Below are positions 9,440-16,692 of a DNA stretch of 33,592 nucleotides, one piece after another; position 1 is the stretch's first letter, and each line of letters begins with the position of its first letter. The translations under genes and the position numbers were made by a program. Location of the stretch: contig WVXT01000047.1 of assembly GCA_011773355.1 (NCBI GenBank), forward strand, positions 35,949 to 69,540. Direction: 5' to 3'. This stretch comes from a bacterium. GTDB taxonomy: Bacteria; UBA6262; WVXT01. The notes under the pieces are model-generated. The model was not told the origin of the DNA. It did no database searches and was given only the letters and a program-made list of their open reading frames with translations.

Positions 9440-10329
9440 CAGCACATTTCTCCTGCACGTAATTTTGCACTTCTCGAACGCGGATTCATTTGAAGTTCTC
9501 GTCTTGTGGGAGTAACCGGTTTGGGAAAGACTGCCTTCAAGCCCTGCTTCTTATATTCCCGAAAGAAATTTTTGACGATCCTGTCCTCGAGAGAATGGTA
9601 AGAAATAATACAAATCCTTGCACCCTTTTTCAGAAACCTTGCCGCTTGGGGAAGTGTCTTTTCCAAAACCGTCAACTCATCATTTACTGCTATTCTTAAT
9701 GCCTGGAAAGTTCTGGTGGCTACGTGAATCTTTATGGGCCAGGCCGAACGGGGAATTGCGTTTTTTATGATTCTTACTAATTCAAAGGTAGTCTCCAAAG
9801 GCCTCCTTCGCCGGGATTCAACCACTATCCTCGCAATTCGCCTGGCCCAACGTTCTTCTCCGTACTTAGATATAATCTCTACAAGTTCATCAACAGAAAG
9901 AGTGTTCAATAGATATCCCGCAGTCAATTTCATGTTTTCTGACATTCGCATGTCTAAGGGTCCGTCTTTCTGAAAGCTAAAGCCCCTATGGGCATCTTGT
10001 AGTTGCAGGCTCGACAAACCCAGATCAAATAGAATGCCATCTACTTCTTTGATTCTTAATGACTCCAGGATGGTTCCGATTTCAGAAAAGTTTCTCTCAA
10101 AAACGAGCAAGTTTTCTTTATATTTTTTTAGATTTTCTCTTGCTCTTTTTACCGCCTGTACATCCTGATCGATTCCGATCAGCAGGCCACCAGGAAGGAT
10201 TGCTTCCAGTATCCTTTGAGCGTGACCACCTTCGCCCAAAGTAGAATCTACGTAGATTCCTCCTTTCAGCCATTTAAGACTATCTATCACTTCATCAACT
10301 AGGACGGGAATGTGCCTTGACTCTTCCAA
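9439..10329 (-). CDS. rsmH: RsmH, 16S rRNA (cytosine(1402)-N4)-methyltransferase
   Basis: SAM-dependent methyltransferase that N4-methylates C1402 in the ribosomal P site. It has 296 residues. HIPVLVDEVI opens the fold and STLGEGGHAQRIL (28-40) is the SAM loop. FDLGLSSLQLQ, RGFSFQKDGPLDMRM and IISYHSLEDRIVK are family signatures. The start appears to be TTG at 10329: the mraZ stop codon is in the same frame only 18 bases upstream, and no ATG or GTG lies between. No clear Shine-Dalgarno sequence is seen, so coupling to mraZ is likely. Confidence 0.95.
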   Translation of the reverse strand: MEESRHIPVLVDEVIDSLKWLKGGIYVDSTLGEGGHAQRILEAILPGGLLIGIDQDVQAVKRARENLKKYKENLLVFERNFSEIGTILESLRIKEVDGILFDLGLSSLQLQDAHRGFSFQKDGPLDMRMSENMKLTAGYLLNTLSVDELVEIISKYGEERWARRIARIVVESRRRRPLETTFELVRIIKNAIPRSAWPIKIHVATRTFQALRIAVNDELTVLEKTLPQAARFLKKGARICIISYHSLEDRIVKNFFREYKKQGLKAVFPKPVTPTRRELQMNPRSRSAKLRAGEMC

Positions 10330-10347
10330 TTTATGCTGGAGAGGGTG

Positions 10348-10776
10348 TTAGATTCCCAGGTCAACCAATTTTTCAGCTACCTCAACAAACTGCTTCTCAG
10401 CCTCCTTTTGGTAACGTTGCCAGTTGTTTTTTGACCAAATCTCTATGCGATCTAACACCCCCACCACTATTACCTCTTTTCTTATATTTGCGTAATTACA
10501 AAGAGTCTTGGGAACCAGTATCCTTCCCTGGTCATCCACAGGGCATTCGTTCGCTCCGGAAAGGAAAGTGCGTGAAAATTTACGGGCGTCAGCTTTGGTT
10601 AAAGGAAGGGTTTTTAATCTCTCTGTAATTTTCTTCCAATTTTCTAGAGTGTAAACAAATAGGCAACCTTCTAACCCAGAAGTAATAACAAACCTTCTTA
10701 CGTTTTGACGGAGCCTGGCAGGAATGAACAGCCGGTTTTTTCCATCTAAGGAATGGCCATATTGTCCAATTAGCAC
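10348..10776 (-). CDS. mraZ: MraZ, dcw operon transcriptional regulator
   Basis: DNA-binding repressor, with two SpoVT/AbrB-like halves, that in other bacteria binds the promoter of its own operon; it forms ring-shaped oligomers. The 142 residues show both halves: GQYGHSLDGKNRLFIPARLR (4-23) and ANECPVDDQGRILVPKTL in the second. The second half ends with a typical VIEIWS-like strand (RIEIWSK). The start is GTG at 10776; AAGGTGG upstream serves as ribosome site and is embedded in the predicted MraZ operator. It is the first gene of the dcw transcript. Confidence 0.95.
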   Translation of the reverse strand: MLIGQYGHSLDGKNRLFIPARLRQNVRRFVITSGLEGCLFVYTLENWKKITERLKTLPLTKADARKFSRTFLSGANECPVDDQGRILVPKTLCNYANIRKEVIVVGVLDRIEIWSKNNWQRYQKEAEKQFVEVAEKLVDLGI

Positions 10777-10777
10777 G

Positions 10778-10807
10778 CTTTCACCACCTTACACCACTTT
10801 TCCCCAC
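10778..10807 (-). promoter_or_regulatory. MraZ operator: three 10-bp direct repeats
   Basis: Read on the minus strand, three abutting decamers GTGGGGAAAA, GTGGTGTAAG and GTGGTGAAAG lie between the predicted transcription start and the mraZ start codon. Known MraZ sites are GTGGG-type direct repeats with a 10-bp period, so this matches in sequence, spacing and location. The second and third repeats also contain the mraZ ribosome site, so bound MraZ would cover the translation start region. Confidence 0.85.
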
Positions 10808-10817
10808 CGCGAACCAA

Positions 10818-10846
10818 ATTATATACCAAGTTCCCCATTTTGTCAA
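10818..10846 (-). promoter_or_regulatory. Consensus sigma-70 promoter of the dcw operon
   Basis: Minus-strand TTGACA (10846-10841), a 17-base spacer and TATAAT (10823-10818) match the sigma-70 consensus at every position. The predicted transcript starts near 10811, just before the MraZ repeats. Confidence 0.93.
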
Positions 10847-10900
10847 GTAAAAAATTAAGGTCTCTAATTTATCCTGGAACTATAAACAGTGCTCCCGCCC

Positions 10901-10945
10901 AAAAAAAATCCCGGGAGATAAATTACTTATCTTATCTTGCCGGGA
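10901..10945 (-). terminator. Rho-independent terminator before the dcw operon
   Basis: On the minus strand TCCCGG (10945-10940) pairs with CCGGGA (10914-10909). An inner AGATAA/TTATCT stem can form in the loop, and a run of eight T follows. It lies directly after the 87-residue gene and ends the upstream transcript. The opposite strand has a T-rich flank too, so it may act in both directions. Confidence 0.85.
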
Positions 10946-10961
10946 AATTTTTGTATAAACT

Positions 10962-11225
10962 CTAGCTTTCCTCTACTCTACCGCTTCCCCACCTCTCTTT
11001 GATGATTCGATGAAAGCGCGGAGCATATATTATTTCCCAGGTGGTCTCTTTTCCGGGAAACATTTTCAATGCCCGGCGCCTGATAGACTCAACTATCAGT
11101 TCCGCTTCCTTTCGCGAAAGACGTTCTTGACTAATAAGAGACAGACCTAAGTTTACCATTATCTTCAAATGGCGGATTTTTCTGTTTTCCTCTCCCAGCG
11201 AATCATCCTTTTCCATTTTTTCCAT
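10962..11225 (-). CDS. Small conserved-looking protein of unknown function
   Basis: An 87-residue, highly charged, cytoplasmic-looking protein with no signal peptide or membrane segment. It appears helical, with an aromatic C-terminal part (TWEIIYAPRFHRIIKERWG). I do not recognise a family. It follows the nicotinate phosphoribosyltransferase gene by about 23 bases and sits directly before the terminator, so it is probably the last gene of that transcript. The start is uncertain: an in-frame ATG also exists at 11216. Confidence 0.7.
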   Translation of the reverse strand: MEKMEKDDSLGEENRKIRHLKIMVNLGLSLISQERLSRKEAELIVESIRRRALKMFPGKETTWEIIYAPRFHRIIKERWGSGRVEES

Positions 11226-11248
11226 CTCAAATGCGCGTTGTAATTATG

Positions 11249-12298
11249 TTACTCGACCAACTCCAATCTTGGATTGTCATTGTACCGTCGGCCTACCTTA
11301 GCACAAGGCTTACCCTCCACCACTACTACATCGGCAGTAAAGTCTATCTTATTTGCAAAAAGAGCAGAGCCTATGCCTACTGCATCGAAGGGCACACCAA
11401 GCTTTACGAAGTGTCTTATTCTCTGTTCATTAAATCCACCGGAAATAATAATCTTTATGTGGCCAAACCCCGCCTCATCAAAAGCCTTCCTCGCCTTCCG
11501 GCAAAGTTCAGGAGAGACACCGTAAGAACTCTTTCCTCTACCCTTAACCGACTTATCTCGCAGATCGCTGGCTGTGTCGAACCTTACTCCCCATAACTTC
11601 TTACCCAGAACTTCAGCCACTTCCAAAGAAGTCCTTATGCAATCGTTTTCGAAATCGACCAGAACTATCCTGGTAACATCCTCAGGCATATATTTATCAA
11701 AGGCTCTTGCTGCACGAACAGTGTCTCCTCCATAAGCAGCTATGAGTCCGTGGGGAATAGTACCTATCCCTTTTCCTCCCCATAATGAACCCTGAGCATC
11801 GGTGGAAACATTTATAGCTCCCGAGATAAACGCTGCATATCCATCGGCTTCCTGGACCCGGTAATGGTCAAATCTTGCGGGAAAGAATAGCACAGGTCTT
11901 CCTGCTGCCGCATTTACCACTTTGCTGACAGCTGTGGCTACTGCAGTGCCCCTTGCCAGCACTCCCAAATATACAGTTTCCAGGTGGGCAAAAGTGCTGT
12001 AATCCCCTTCAATGGTCATTACGGTGTCTAAAGCTTTGATTCTGTCTCCATCGTGAAGTGCTCTTATCCGCAAATTCTCCGCATTGACCGCGCAGAGCTT
12101 CAGGATAGCAATAGCCTCATCGACCCCACAGAGAACACCCCCCTTGCGACAGAATACCTGCATAACCACTCGGGTGTGGCGGTGGTCCTTCTCCAGAACT
12201 TCCTTGGTGCGCACAAAGTACTTGTCACTATACCAGCCATCTCTTACTTTCTCAACCGGGACATTGAAAATTTTGCTGTCCAGTCTCTTGGCTACCAT
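11249..12298 (-). CDS. pncB: Nicotinate phosphoribosyltransferase (short, archaeal-like form)
   Basis: Predicted to convert nicotinate and PRPP to nicotinate mononucleotide in the NAD salvage pathway. The 349 residues have a type II phosphoribosyltransferase barrel. Visible motifs are ARGTAVATAVSKVV (about 134-147), IGTIPHGLIAAYGGD in the middle, RFDTASDLRD, IIISGGFNE and VGIGSAL in the phosphate-binding C-terminal part. The length suits the compact form seen in archaea and some bacteria rather than the longer E. coli PncB. A quinolinate phosphoribosyltransferase is related but usually shorter. GGAGGAGAG precedes the ATG at 12298. Confidence 0.85.
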   Translation of the reverse strand: MVAKRLDSKIFNVPVEKVRDGWYSDKYFVRTKEVLEKDHRHTRVVMQVFCRKGGVLCGVDEAIAILKLCAVNAENLRIRALHDGDRIKALDTVMTIEGDYSTFAHLETVYLGVLARGTAVATAVSKVVNAAAGRPVLFFPARFDHYRVQEADGYAAFISGAINVSTDAQGSLWGGKGIGTIPHGLIAAYGGDTVRAARAFDKYMPEDVTRIVLVDFENDCIRTSLEVAEVLGKKLWGVRFDTASDLRDKSVKGRGKSSYGVSPELCRKARKAFDEAGFGHIKIIISGGFNEQRIRHFVKLGVPFDAVGIGSALFANKIDFTADVVVVEGKPCAKVGRRYNDNPRLELVE

Positions 12299-12322
12299 CT
12301 CTCTCCTCCGAAAAATCTAAAA

Positions 12323-13978
12323 TCATCGAGTGTATTTCTGTTGGTCTCGGGGCACATACCATTTGATGAAGTTATAGCCGATGCCCGCGGGAGCCACCTC
12401 AATACCATGGAACCTCTTATGAACTACAGGGAGGGCATCAGCGACATATAAGAAAGTATAAGGTTGCTCCTCACCCAGAATGGCATGAATCTTATAATAT
12501 ATTTCTTTTCTTTTCTCCATATCGAAAGTCTGCCTTCCCTCCACTAACAGACGGTCGACTTCCGGGTTACCATAGGAAACGAAATTGTATTGTCCCTCTT
12601 TGATCTGGGATGAGTGCCAAATAGAATACTGATCGGGATCCCGGGAGAGGCTCCAACCCAAGATTACCGCATCAAAATTCTTCTTATCAATATATTGGTG
12701 AATAAAAGAAGCCCATTCCAAAATACGAATTTTTACCTGGATCCCTATCTGTCTAAGATTAGACTGGATAATGGTAGCACAAAGCTGGCGCATCTTGTTA
12801 CCCTGATTGGTCATAAGAGTAAAACTGAACGGTTCACCCTGCCTGTCTAAGATTCCGTCTCCATCTCCATCTTTCCAGCCACAGTTATAGAGCAATTTCT
12901 TAGCTTTTTCGGGATTGTGCTCGTAAACAGGAACAGTTTTATTGTAAGCCCACGAAGTTGGAGGAAAAGGCCCCGTGGATATTTGGCCCAAGCCCAGAAG
13001 AACTCCATCTATGATTTCTTGCCTGTTTACAGCGTAAGTAATGGCTTGACGAACCCTTTTATCCTCAAACAGGGGGTTTTTCAGATTATAGCCAAGATAA
13101 GTATAGCCAAAACCGGGATAGCGAAATTTGTTAAAGTTATCCAGAAACTCTTTGTTTACGGCTTCTTTTTGGAATTGGTCTGGAGTCAGTCCCATTGTAT
13201 CTATCGTCCCCTTCCTCAACTCCAAAAACTGTACCGCCTGGTCCGGAACAATCCTGTAGATTATGCGATCGATAAATGGCCTTCCTTCAAAATAGTCTTC
13301 ATTTACTTCCAGGACTATCCGTTCATCGGTCTTCCACTCCACGAATCTATAAGGCCCTGTTCCGATAGGGTGACGGTTTGCGGGATGGTTATTGAAGTCT
13401 CCTTTCTCAAAAACATGCTGGGGAATAACTCCCATACCCCAACTTTCCAGTCCAGGAGAGAAAGGCTCTTCATATACTATCTTTACCGTGTAAGGGTCAA
13501 CAATTTCCAACCTGTCAACCATAAGGTAATCCGAGGCATAAGGCGTCCTGGTATTAGGGTCGACCAACTTCTTATAAGTAAATTTAACGTCTTCGCTGGT
13601 GAAAGGTTCTCCGTCATGCCAGTTCACATTTTTGCGTAGATGGAAGGTGATTACCAGCCCATCGTCAGATATGTCCCACGATTCTGCCAGGTCTCCTACC
13701 AGCTTAAGATTTTTGTCATATTTTACTAAGCCATTATAGACATAACCATTAATATCTCCGGAAGCGCTGTCGCTGGCAAGAATAGGATTCAAATAACTGG
13801 CGTCTCCAATAGATGCCTGGACGATTGTATCTCCATAGGCTGCTTGGGGAGGATGGCTTTCACTGGTAGGTTTTTCATCCTTTGATATGGGGGAGGGCCT
13901 TTTTGCAAAATAGATGAGTAGCCCGGTGAGAGCAACTACTGCCACTACCGGGACAAGTATGGTAATGACTTTTCTCAT
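12323..13978 (-). CDS. Oligopeptide/dipeptide ABC transporter substrate-binding protein
   Basis: A 551-residue family 5 extracellular solute-binding protein (OppA/DppA type). The N terminus has a hydrophobic segment (about 5-25) but no lipobox cysteine, so it is probably an uncleaved anchor or an ordinary signal peptide. Family features include LAESWDISDDGLVITFHLRK, WHDGEPFTSEDVKFTYKK, GTGPYRFVEW, RVRQAITYAVNRQEI and GWKDGDGDGILDRQG, a calcium-loop-like stretch common in this family. No permease or ATPase gene lies nearby, so it is an orphan component; its ligand cannot be told from the sequence. Confidence 0.9.
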   Translation of the reverse strand: MRKVITILVPVVAVVALTGLLIYFAKRPSPISKDEKPTSESHPPQAAYGDTIVQASIGDASYLNPILASDSASGDINGYVYNGLVKYDKNLKLVGDLAESWDISDDGLVITFHLRKNVNWHDGEPFTSEDVKFTYKKLVDPNTRTPYASDYLMVDRLEIVDPYTVKIVYEEPFSPGLESWGMGVIPQHVFEKGDFNNHPANRHPIGTGPYRFVEWKTDERIVLEVNEDYFEGRPFIDRIIYRIVPDQAVQFLELRKGTIDTMGLTPDQFQKEAVNKEFLDNFNKFRYPGFGYTYLGYNLKNPLFEDKRVRQAITYAVNRQEIIDGVLLGLGQISTGPFPPTSWAYNKTVPVYEHNPEKAKKLLYNCGWKDGDGDGILDRQGEPFSFTLMTNQGNKMRQLCATIIQSNLRQIGIQVKIRILEWASFIHQYIDKKNFDAVILGWSLSRDPDQYSIWHSSQIKEGQYNFVSYGNPEVDRLLVEGRQTFDMEKRKEIYYKIHAILGEEQPYTFLYVADALPVVHKRFHGIEVAPAGIGYNFIKWYVPRDQQKYTR

Positions 13979-13990
13979 TTCTTCTCTTCA

Positions 13991-14704
13991 CTATTTTGGA
14001 TGTCCTACCGGGATAATGTACAGCGGTATATTATCTTTCGGTAGATATAGCGCCTTTTGCACGGCAGTGTCGCTAAACGCACCAATAGGAACGGAACCCA
14101 AACCCAGACAGACTGCCTGAAGATGAATATTCTGGGCTATGTGGCCTGCCTCAATATGAGCATACCTCATTCCCCTCTCTCCATATTTCCAGCATATCTT
14201 ATCGTATACGCAAGCAATTACAAAATCGACTGCTGCCTGGGCGATTGCTTCCTGCCATAAGGCAGCGCCGGAAAGAGCGGAACGAAGATCTCTATCTGAA
14301 ATCTCTTTCAGGCTGTGGCTTGAAGGAAAATAGTGGAAGACCCCATTGGGAGAAACGATGTAGATTTCCATAGGATATAGAGCACCAGCAGAGGGAACAG
14401 TCTTGGAAGCGCCTGTAATTGAATCGACATCCCTTGGCCCGTAAGCTGCCCAGAGAAGCTGAGAAATCTCCTCTGGAGATAACTCCTGTTTACTGAAACT
14501 CCTAACCGACTGTCTATCTATTATCGCCTCCTCAAGACTCATCTTGCCAGTTGTCCTGGGCCGGGGTAACTTAATATTTTGCTCCTTCACTTTCCCTTTA
14601 CCTCCTTTGAGAATTGAGGATTCTCCCTGTCCTACATATATTCCGAAAAAAAGAAGAAATAGAAAAGAAAAAATAAGAACTATGGTGAACAGAAATGTTC
14701 TCAT
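13991..14704 (-). CDS. Membrane-anchored SagB-type nitroreductase family protein
   Basis: Predicted FMN-dependent oxidoreductase of 237 residues. Residues about 3-26 form a hydrophobic N-terminal segment (an anchor or signal peptide), followed by a short linker. The nitroreductase fold starts near AIIDRQSVRSFS, an FMN phosphate-binding region, then PSAGALYPMEIYIV, HIEAGHIAQNIHLQAVCLGLG and SVPIGAF. These match the SagB/ThcOx subgroup. Members beside peptide-cyclising genes oxidise azolines, but no such partner is visible here, so the substrate is unknown. It lies 12 bases before the solute-binding protein gene and 20 bases after the GAD-domain gene. Confidence 0.85.
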   Translation of the reverse strand: MRTFLFTIVLIFSFLFLLFFGIYVGQGESSILKGGKGKVKEQNIKLPRPRTTGKMSLEEAIIDRQSVRSFSKQELSPEEISQLLWAAYGPRDVDSITGASKTVPSAGALYPMEIYIVSPNGVFHYFPSSHSLKEISDRDLRSALSGAALWQEAIAQAAVDFVIACVYDKICWKYGERGMRYAHIEAGHIAQNIHLQAVCLGLGSVPIGAFSDTAVQKALYLPKDNIPLYIIPVGHPK

Positions 14705-14724
14705 TTATCTTCTGAACCTGTATA

Positions 14725-15081
14725 CTATTCTTTGCGTTTGGCTATTTCTGCTTCAATAATCTGAATTGCTTTTTCCGCTTTCTCTTTCTGGTCAGCTACC
14801 AGGATAACTACATCGCCCTCCTTAACCCCGAAAGCCTCCTCGATGTTCCTCTTGTCTTGTTTATTGAGACCATATTTTGGTAGTTCATCGGTGGAGATAA
14901 ATCCTTTAACCCCGGCTTCTTTCTCAACTTTCTTAGCTAGACTGTCCGTAAGTTTCTGGTCTTCAATGAGAACTCCAGAAAACCCTTCGGCCTTTATTCC
15001 CACAACGACTCCTCCTGAATCCAAAACCCCTTTTATTACGTGGGAATTAGTTTCGCTGAGCAAATCGCTTATATCCTTCAT
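14725..15081 (-). CDS. Stand-alone GAD-domain protein resembling archaeal GatE
   Basis: A 118-residue cytoplasmic protein. From about residue 15 to the end it reads as a GAD domain, the module inserted in bacterial AspRS and in the archaeal tRNA amidotransferase subunit GatE. Key stretches are SGGVVVGIKAEGFSGVL (22-38) and GVKGFISTDELPKYGL (57-72), and an EGDVVILVADQKEKAEKA segment follows. The TDELPxYG motif is, to my memory, characteristic of GatE rather than AspRS. No catalytic domain of either parent is present, and both ends are complete, so it is not an obvious fragment. AAAGGAGGTG precedes the ATG at 15081. Its role is unknown; RNA binding or amino-acid sensing is speculation. Confidence 0.75.
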   Translation of the reverse strand: MKDISDLLSETNSHVIKGVLDSGGVVVGIKAEGFSGVLIEDQKLTDSLAKKVEKEAGVKGFISTDELPKYGLNKQDKRNIEEAFGVKEGDVVILVADQKEKAEKAIQIIEAEIAKRKE

Positions 15082-15120
15082 GCTTTCTCACCTCCTTTCG
15101 CTCCGCTGCACTCGGTGACC

Positions 15121-15236
15121 CGTCCCGATTTATCCATCGGGACGTCGCCAGACTTGTCGCTCCTTATTCGTCCCGATTTATCAATCGGGACATCGCCAGA
15201 CTTGTCGCTCCTTATTCGTCCCGATTTATCGGGACG
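15121..15236. repeat. 48-bp tandem repeat with palindromic core (2.4 copies)
   Basis: Units start at 15121, 15169 and 15217, exactly 48 bases apart. Each begins with an inverted repeat, CGTCCCGAT paired with ATCGGGACG, around a 2-6 base loop. A 24-base linker, identical in units one and two, follows; the third unit stops after the palindrome. One arm base differs in unit two. It fills most of the 228-base gap between the RAM-domain gene and the GAD-domain gene and ends about 40 bases before the GAD start. Confidence 0.95.
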
Positions 15237-15309
15237 GGGTAAACCTCTGCGCTACATTGAGGCAAAGCAGTCACTCTACAGTTACATTCTACACTTAATT
15301 ATTTCTAAA

Positions 15310-15540
15310 CTAGAGCACCGTAGAGACCAGAGTCTCCGTAGCGGAAACTCCGTCGATTGCCCTGATGTTCTTAATTACCAATGAAGTCAGGACTTTTAGG
15401 TCAGGGGCCTCTACGGTGGCTACAATGTCCCACCGACCAAAGACCGCCTGAACTTTTTTGACCCCTTTTACATTTTTGATTTTAGCGAGAACTGCTTCTT
15501 CCTTCCCTGCTTCCAACCTGAGCAGAACCAATCCTACCAT
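15310..15540 (-). CDS. Stand-alone Lrp/AsnC ligand-binding (RAM) domain protein
   Basis: A 76-residue protein matching only the C-terminal effector-binding domain of Lrp/AsnC regulators. It runs VGLVLLRLEAGKEEAVLAKI, then VKKVQAVFGRWDIVATVEAP and LTSLVIKNIRAIDGVSATET. No helix-turn-helix precedes it: GGGGGTGATGG lies just before the ATG. Such stand-alone RAM proteins form oligomers and bind amino acids; without a DNA-binding domain it may act as a sensor subunit. It lies between the first galT-like gene and the tandem repeat. Confidence 0.88.
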   Translation of the reverse strand: MVGLVLLRLEAGKEEAVLAKIKNVKGVKKVQAVFGRWDIVATVEAPDLKVLTSLVIKNIRAIDGVSATETLVSTVL

Positions 15541-15585
15541 TAACCATCACCCCCACTATTTACCGCTGGAGCAGCAAAGTGCTGT

Positions 15586-15604
15586 TCCCGATTTTCAATC
15601 GGGA
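15586..15604. repeat. Dispersed CCCGAT palindrome
   Basis: TCCCGATT / AATCGGGA form an 8-bp perfect stem with a 3-base loop in the gap between the galT-like gene and the RAM gene. The core is the same as in the 48-bp tandem repeat. A second small hairpin (CAGCA/TGCTG) abuts it at 15572-15584. Confidence 0.85.
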
Positions 15605-15669
15605 CTGATAATGACATATTTAGAAAACAGGACCTCGCTCTGCCACTCTTAATTGCGGCCCAATCCCCT

Positions 15670-16692
15670 CTACAATTTCGTTTCTCGTAAGAGTTCTGCC
15701 ATTACCTCCGAGGAGAGTGGCTCGATATAGAAACCAGAACTCCAGGAGAAACCTTCAACCTTCACAATGTGGGGAAGTATCTCTAAATGCCAATGGTAAT
15801 CTTTATGTATCGTCTTCCAGTAACCTGCTCTTGGCCGCATATAAGGTATGGAATGGATCATATAGTTGAGTGGTGGATCCTCAAGTAGTTTACAAATCTT
15901 GCTCAAAGTCACCTTCATAATAGCTGCAAAATCGAAAAGGGTACCCTTGTCTTCCTGAGCGAAATCTGCATTGTGTCTTCTGGGAAGTATCCAGGTTTCA
16001 AAAGGAAGGCGTGGAGCAAACGGCACATAGGAGATAAAAGATTTGTTCTCCCCAACTATTCTTAGACCAGCATCCATCTCCTCTCTAACCACATCGCAAA
16101 AAACACAGCGTTCTTTTTCTCCATAGTAGCTTTTAGCATTTTCCAATTCGTCTTTTACACTTTCGGGAGTCAAGGGCAGAGCAACCAATTGAGAATGGGT
16201 GTGTCCCAATCGGAAAGGAGAACTCGGTCTTTGATTCTTGAAAACTATGGCATATCTGAAACGCTTATCGTTTTTCAAATCGACAATTCTTTTCTGATAA
16301 ACAAGAAGAGCATCCTTTATCTGTTCCTGGGGTAAATCGCTTAAGTTCTTTATGTGCTCAGGACTCTCGATTATTAACTCGTGTGCTCCCACGTTATTCA
16401 TTGCATCGTATATGCCCACACCGCGCCTCTCCAATCCCTTCTCTATTTCCAGTGCTTTCTCTTTGCTGGGAAAGACTCTTACACTCCACCCCGGTTGGTC
16501 TGGCATAGTACCAGACTTTCTCAAAGCATAGATTTCTTTAGGTGTCTCTTTCTCATTTCCCGGGCAGAAAGGGCAAGGCTTCTCCTTGACCCTTACTCGA
16601 GGCTCCAAAGATTCGAAAAATTCGTCTCTCCCCTTAGTGTTGGTAATAATCCACCCTCCTGAAATTATATCTTTTCTCAATTCAGCGCACAT
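15670..16692 (-). CDS. galT: Galactose-1-phosphate uridylyltransferase family protein, copy 1
   Basis: HIT-superfamily nucleotidylyltransferase of 340 residues, expected to exchange hexose-1-phosphate with a nucleotide sugar. The N-terminal zinc motif CPFCPGNE is near residue 40. A second cysteine pair, CVFC, lies in the middle. The active-site triad region reads GHTHSQLVALP (the usual HPH has T in place of P), and YHWHLEILP lies in the C-terminal half. True GalT activity is plausible, but related phosphorylases (for example ADP-glucose or diadenosine types) cannot be excluded. The ATG at 16692 overlaps the polX end by 16 bases. It is a paralogue of the gene at 18475-19509. Confidence 0.85.
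   Translation of the reverse strand: MCAELRKDIISGGWIITNTKGRDEFFESLEPRVRVKEKPCPFCPGNEKETPKEIYALRKSGTMPDQPGWSVRVFPSKEKALEIEKGLERRGVGIYDAMNNVGAHELIIESPEHIKNLSDLPQEQIKDALLVYQKRIVDLKNDKRFRYAIVFKNQRPSSPFRLGHTHSQLVALPLTPESVKDELENAKSYYGEKERCVFCDVVREEMDAGLRIVGENKSFISYVPFAPRLPFETWILPRRHNADFAQEDKGTLFDFAAIMKVTLSKICKLLEDPPLNYMIHSIPYMRPRAGYWKTIHKDYHWHLEILPHIVKVEGFSWSSGFYIEPLSSEVMAELLRETKL

Noticed and set aside
12917-13639. 240-residue plus-strand open frame
   Set aside because: It lies wholly antisense within the solute-binding protein gene, with no ribosome site and no recognisable family.
15121-15236. CRISPR-like array at the tandem repeat
   Set aside because: The 24-base segments between palindromes are identical rather than unique spacers, only 2.4 units exist, and no cas gene is near.
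15040-15384. Plus-strand open frame with a repetitive peptide (RPDLSIGTSPDLSLLI)
   Set aside because: It is just the translation of the 48-bp DNA repeat (48 is a multiple of three) and overlaps the GAD and RAM genes on the opposite strand.
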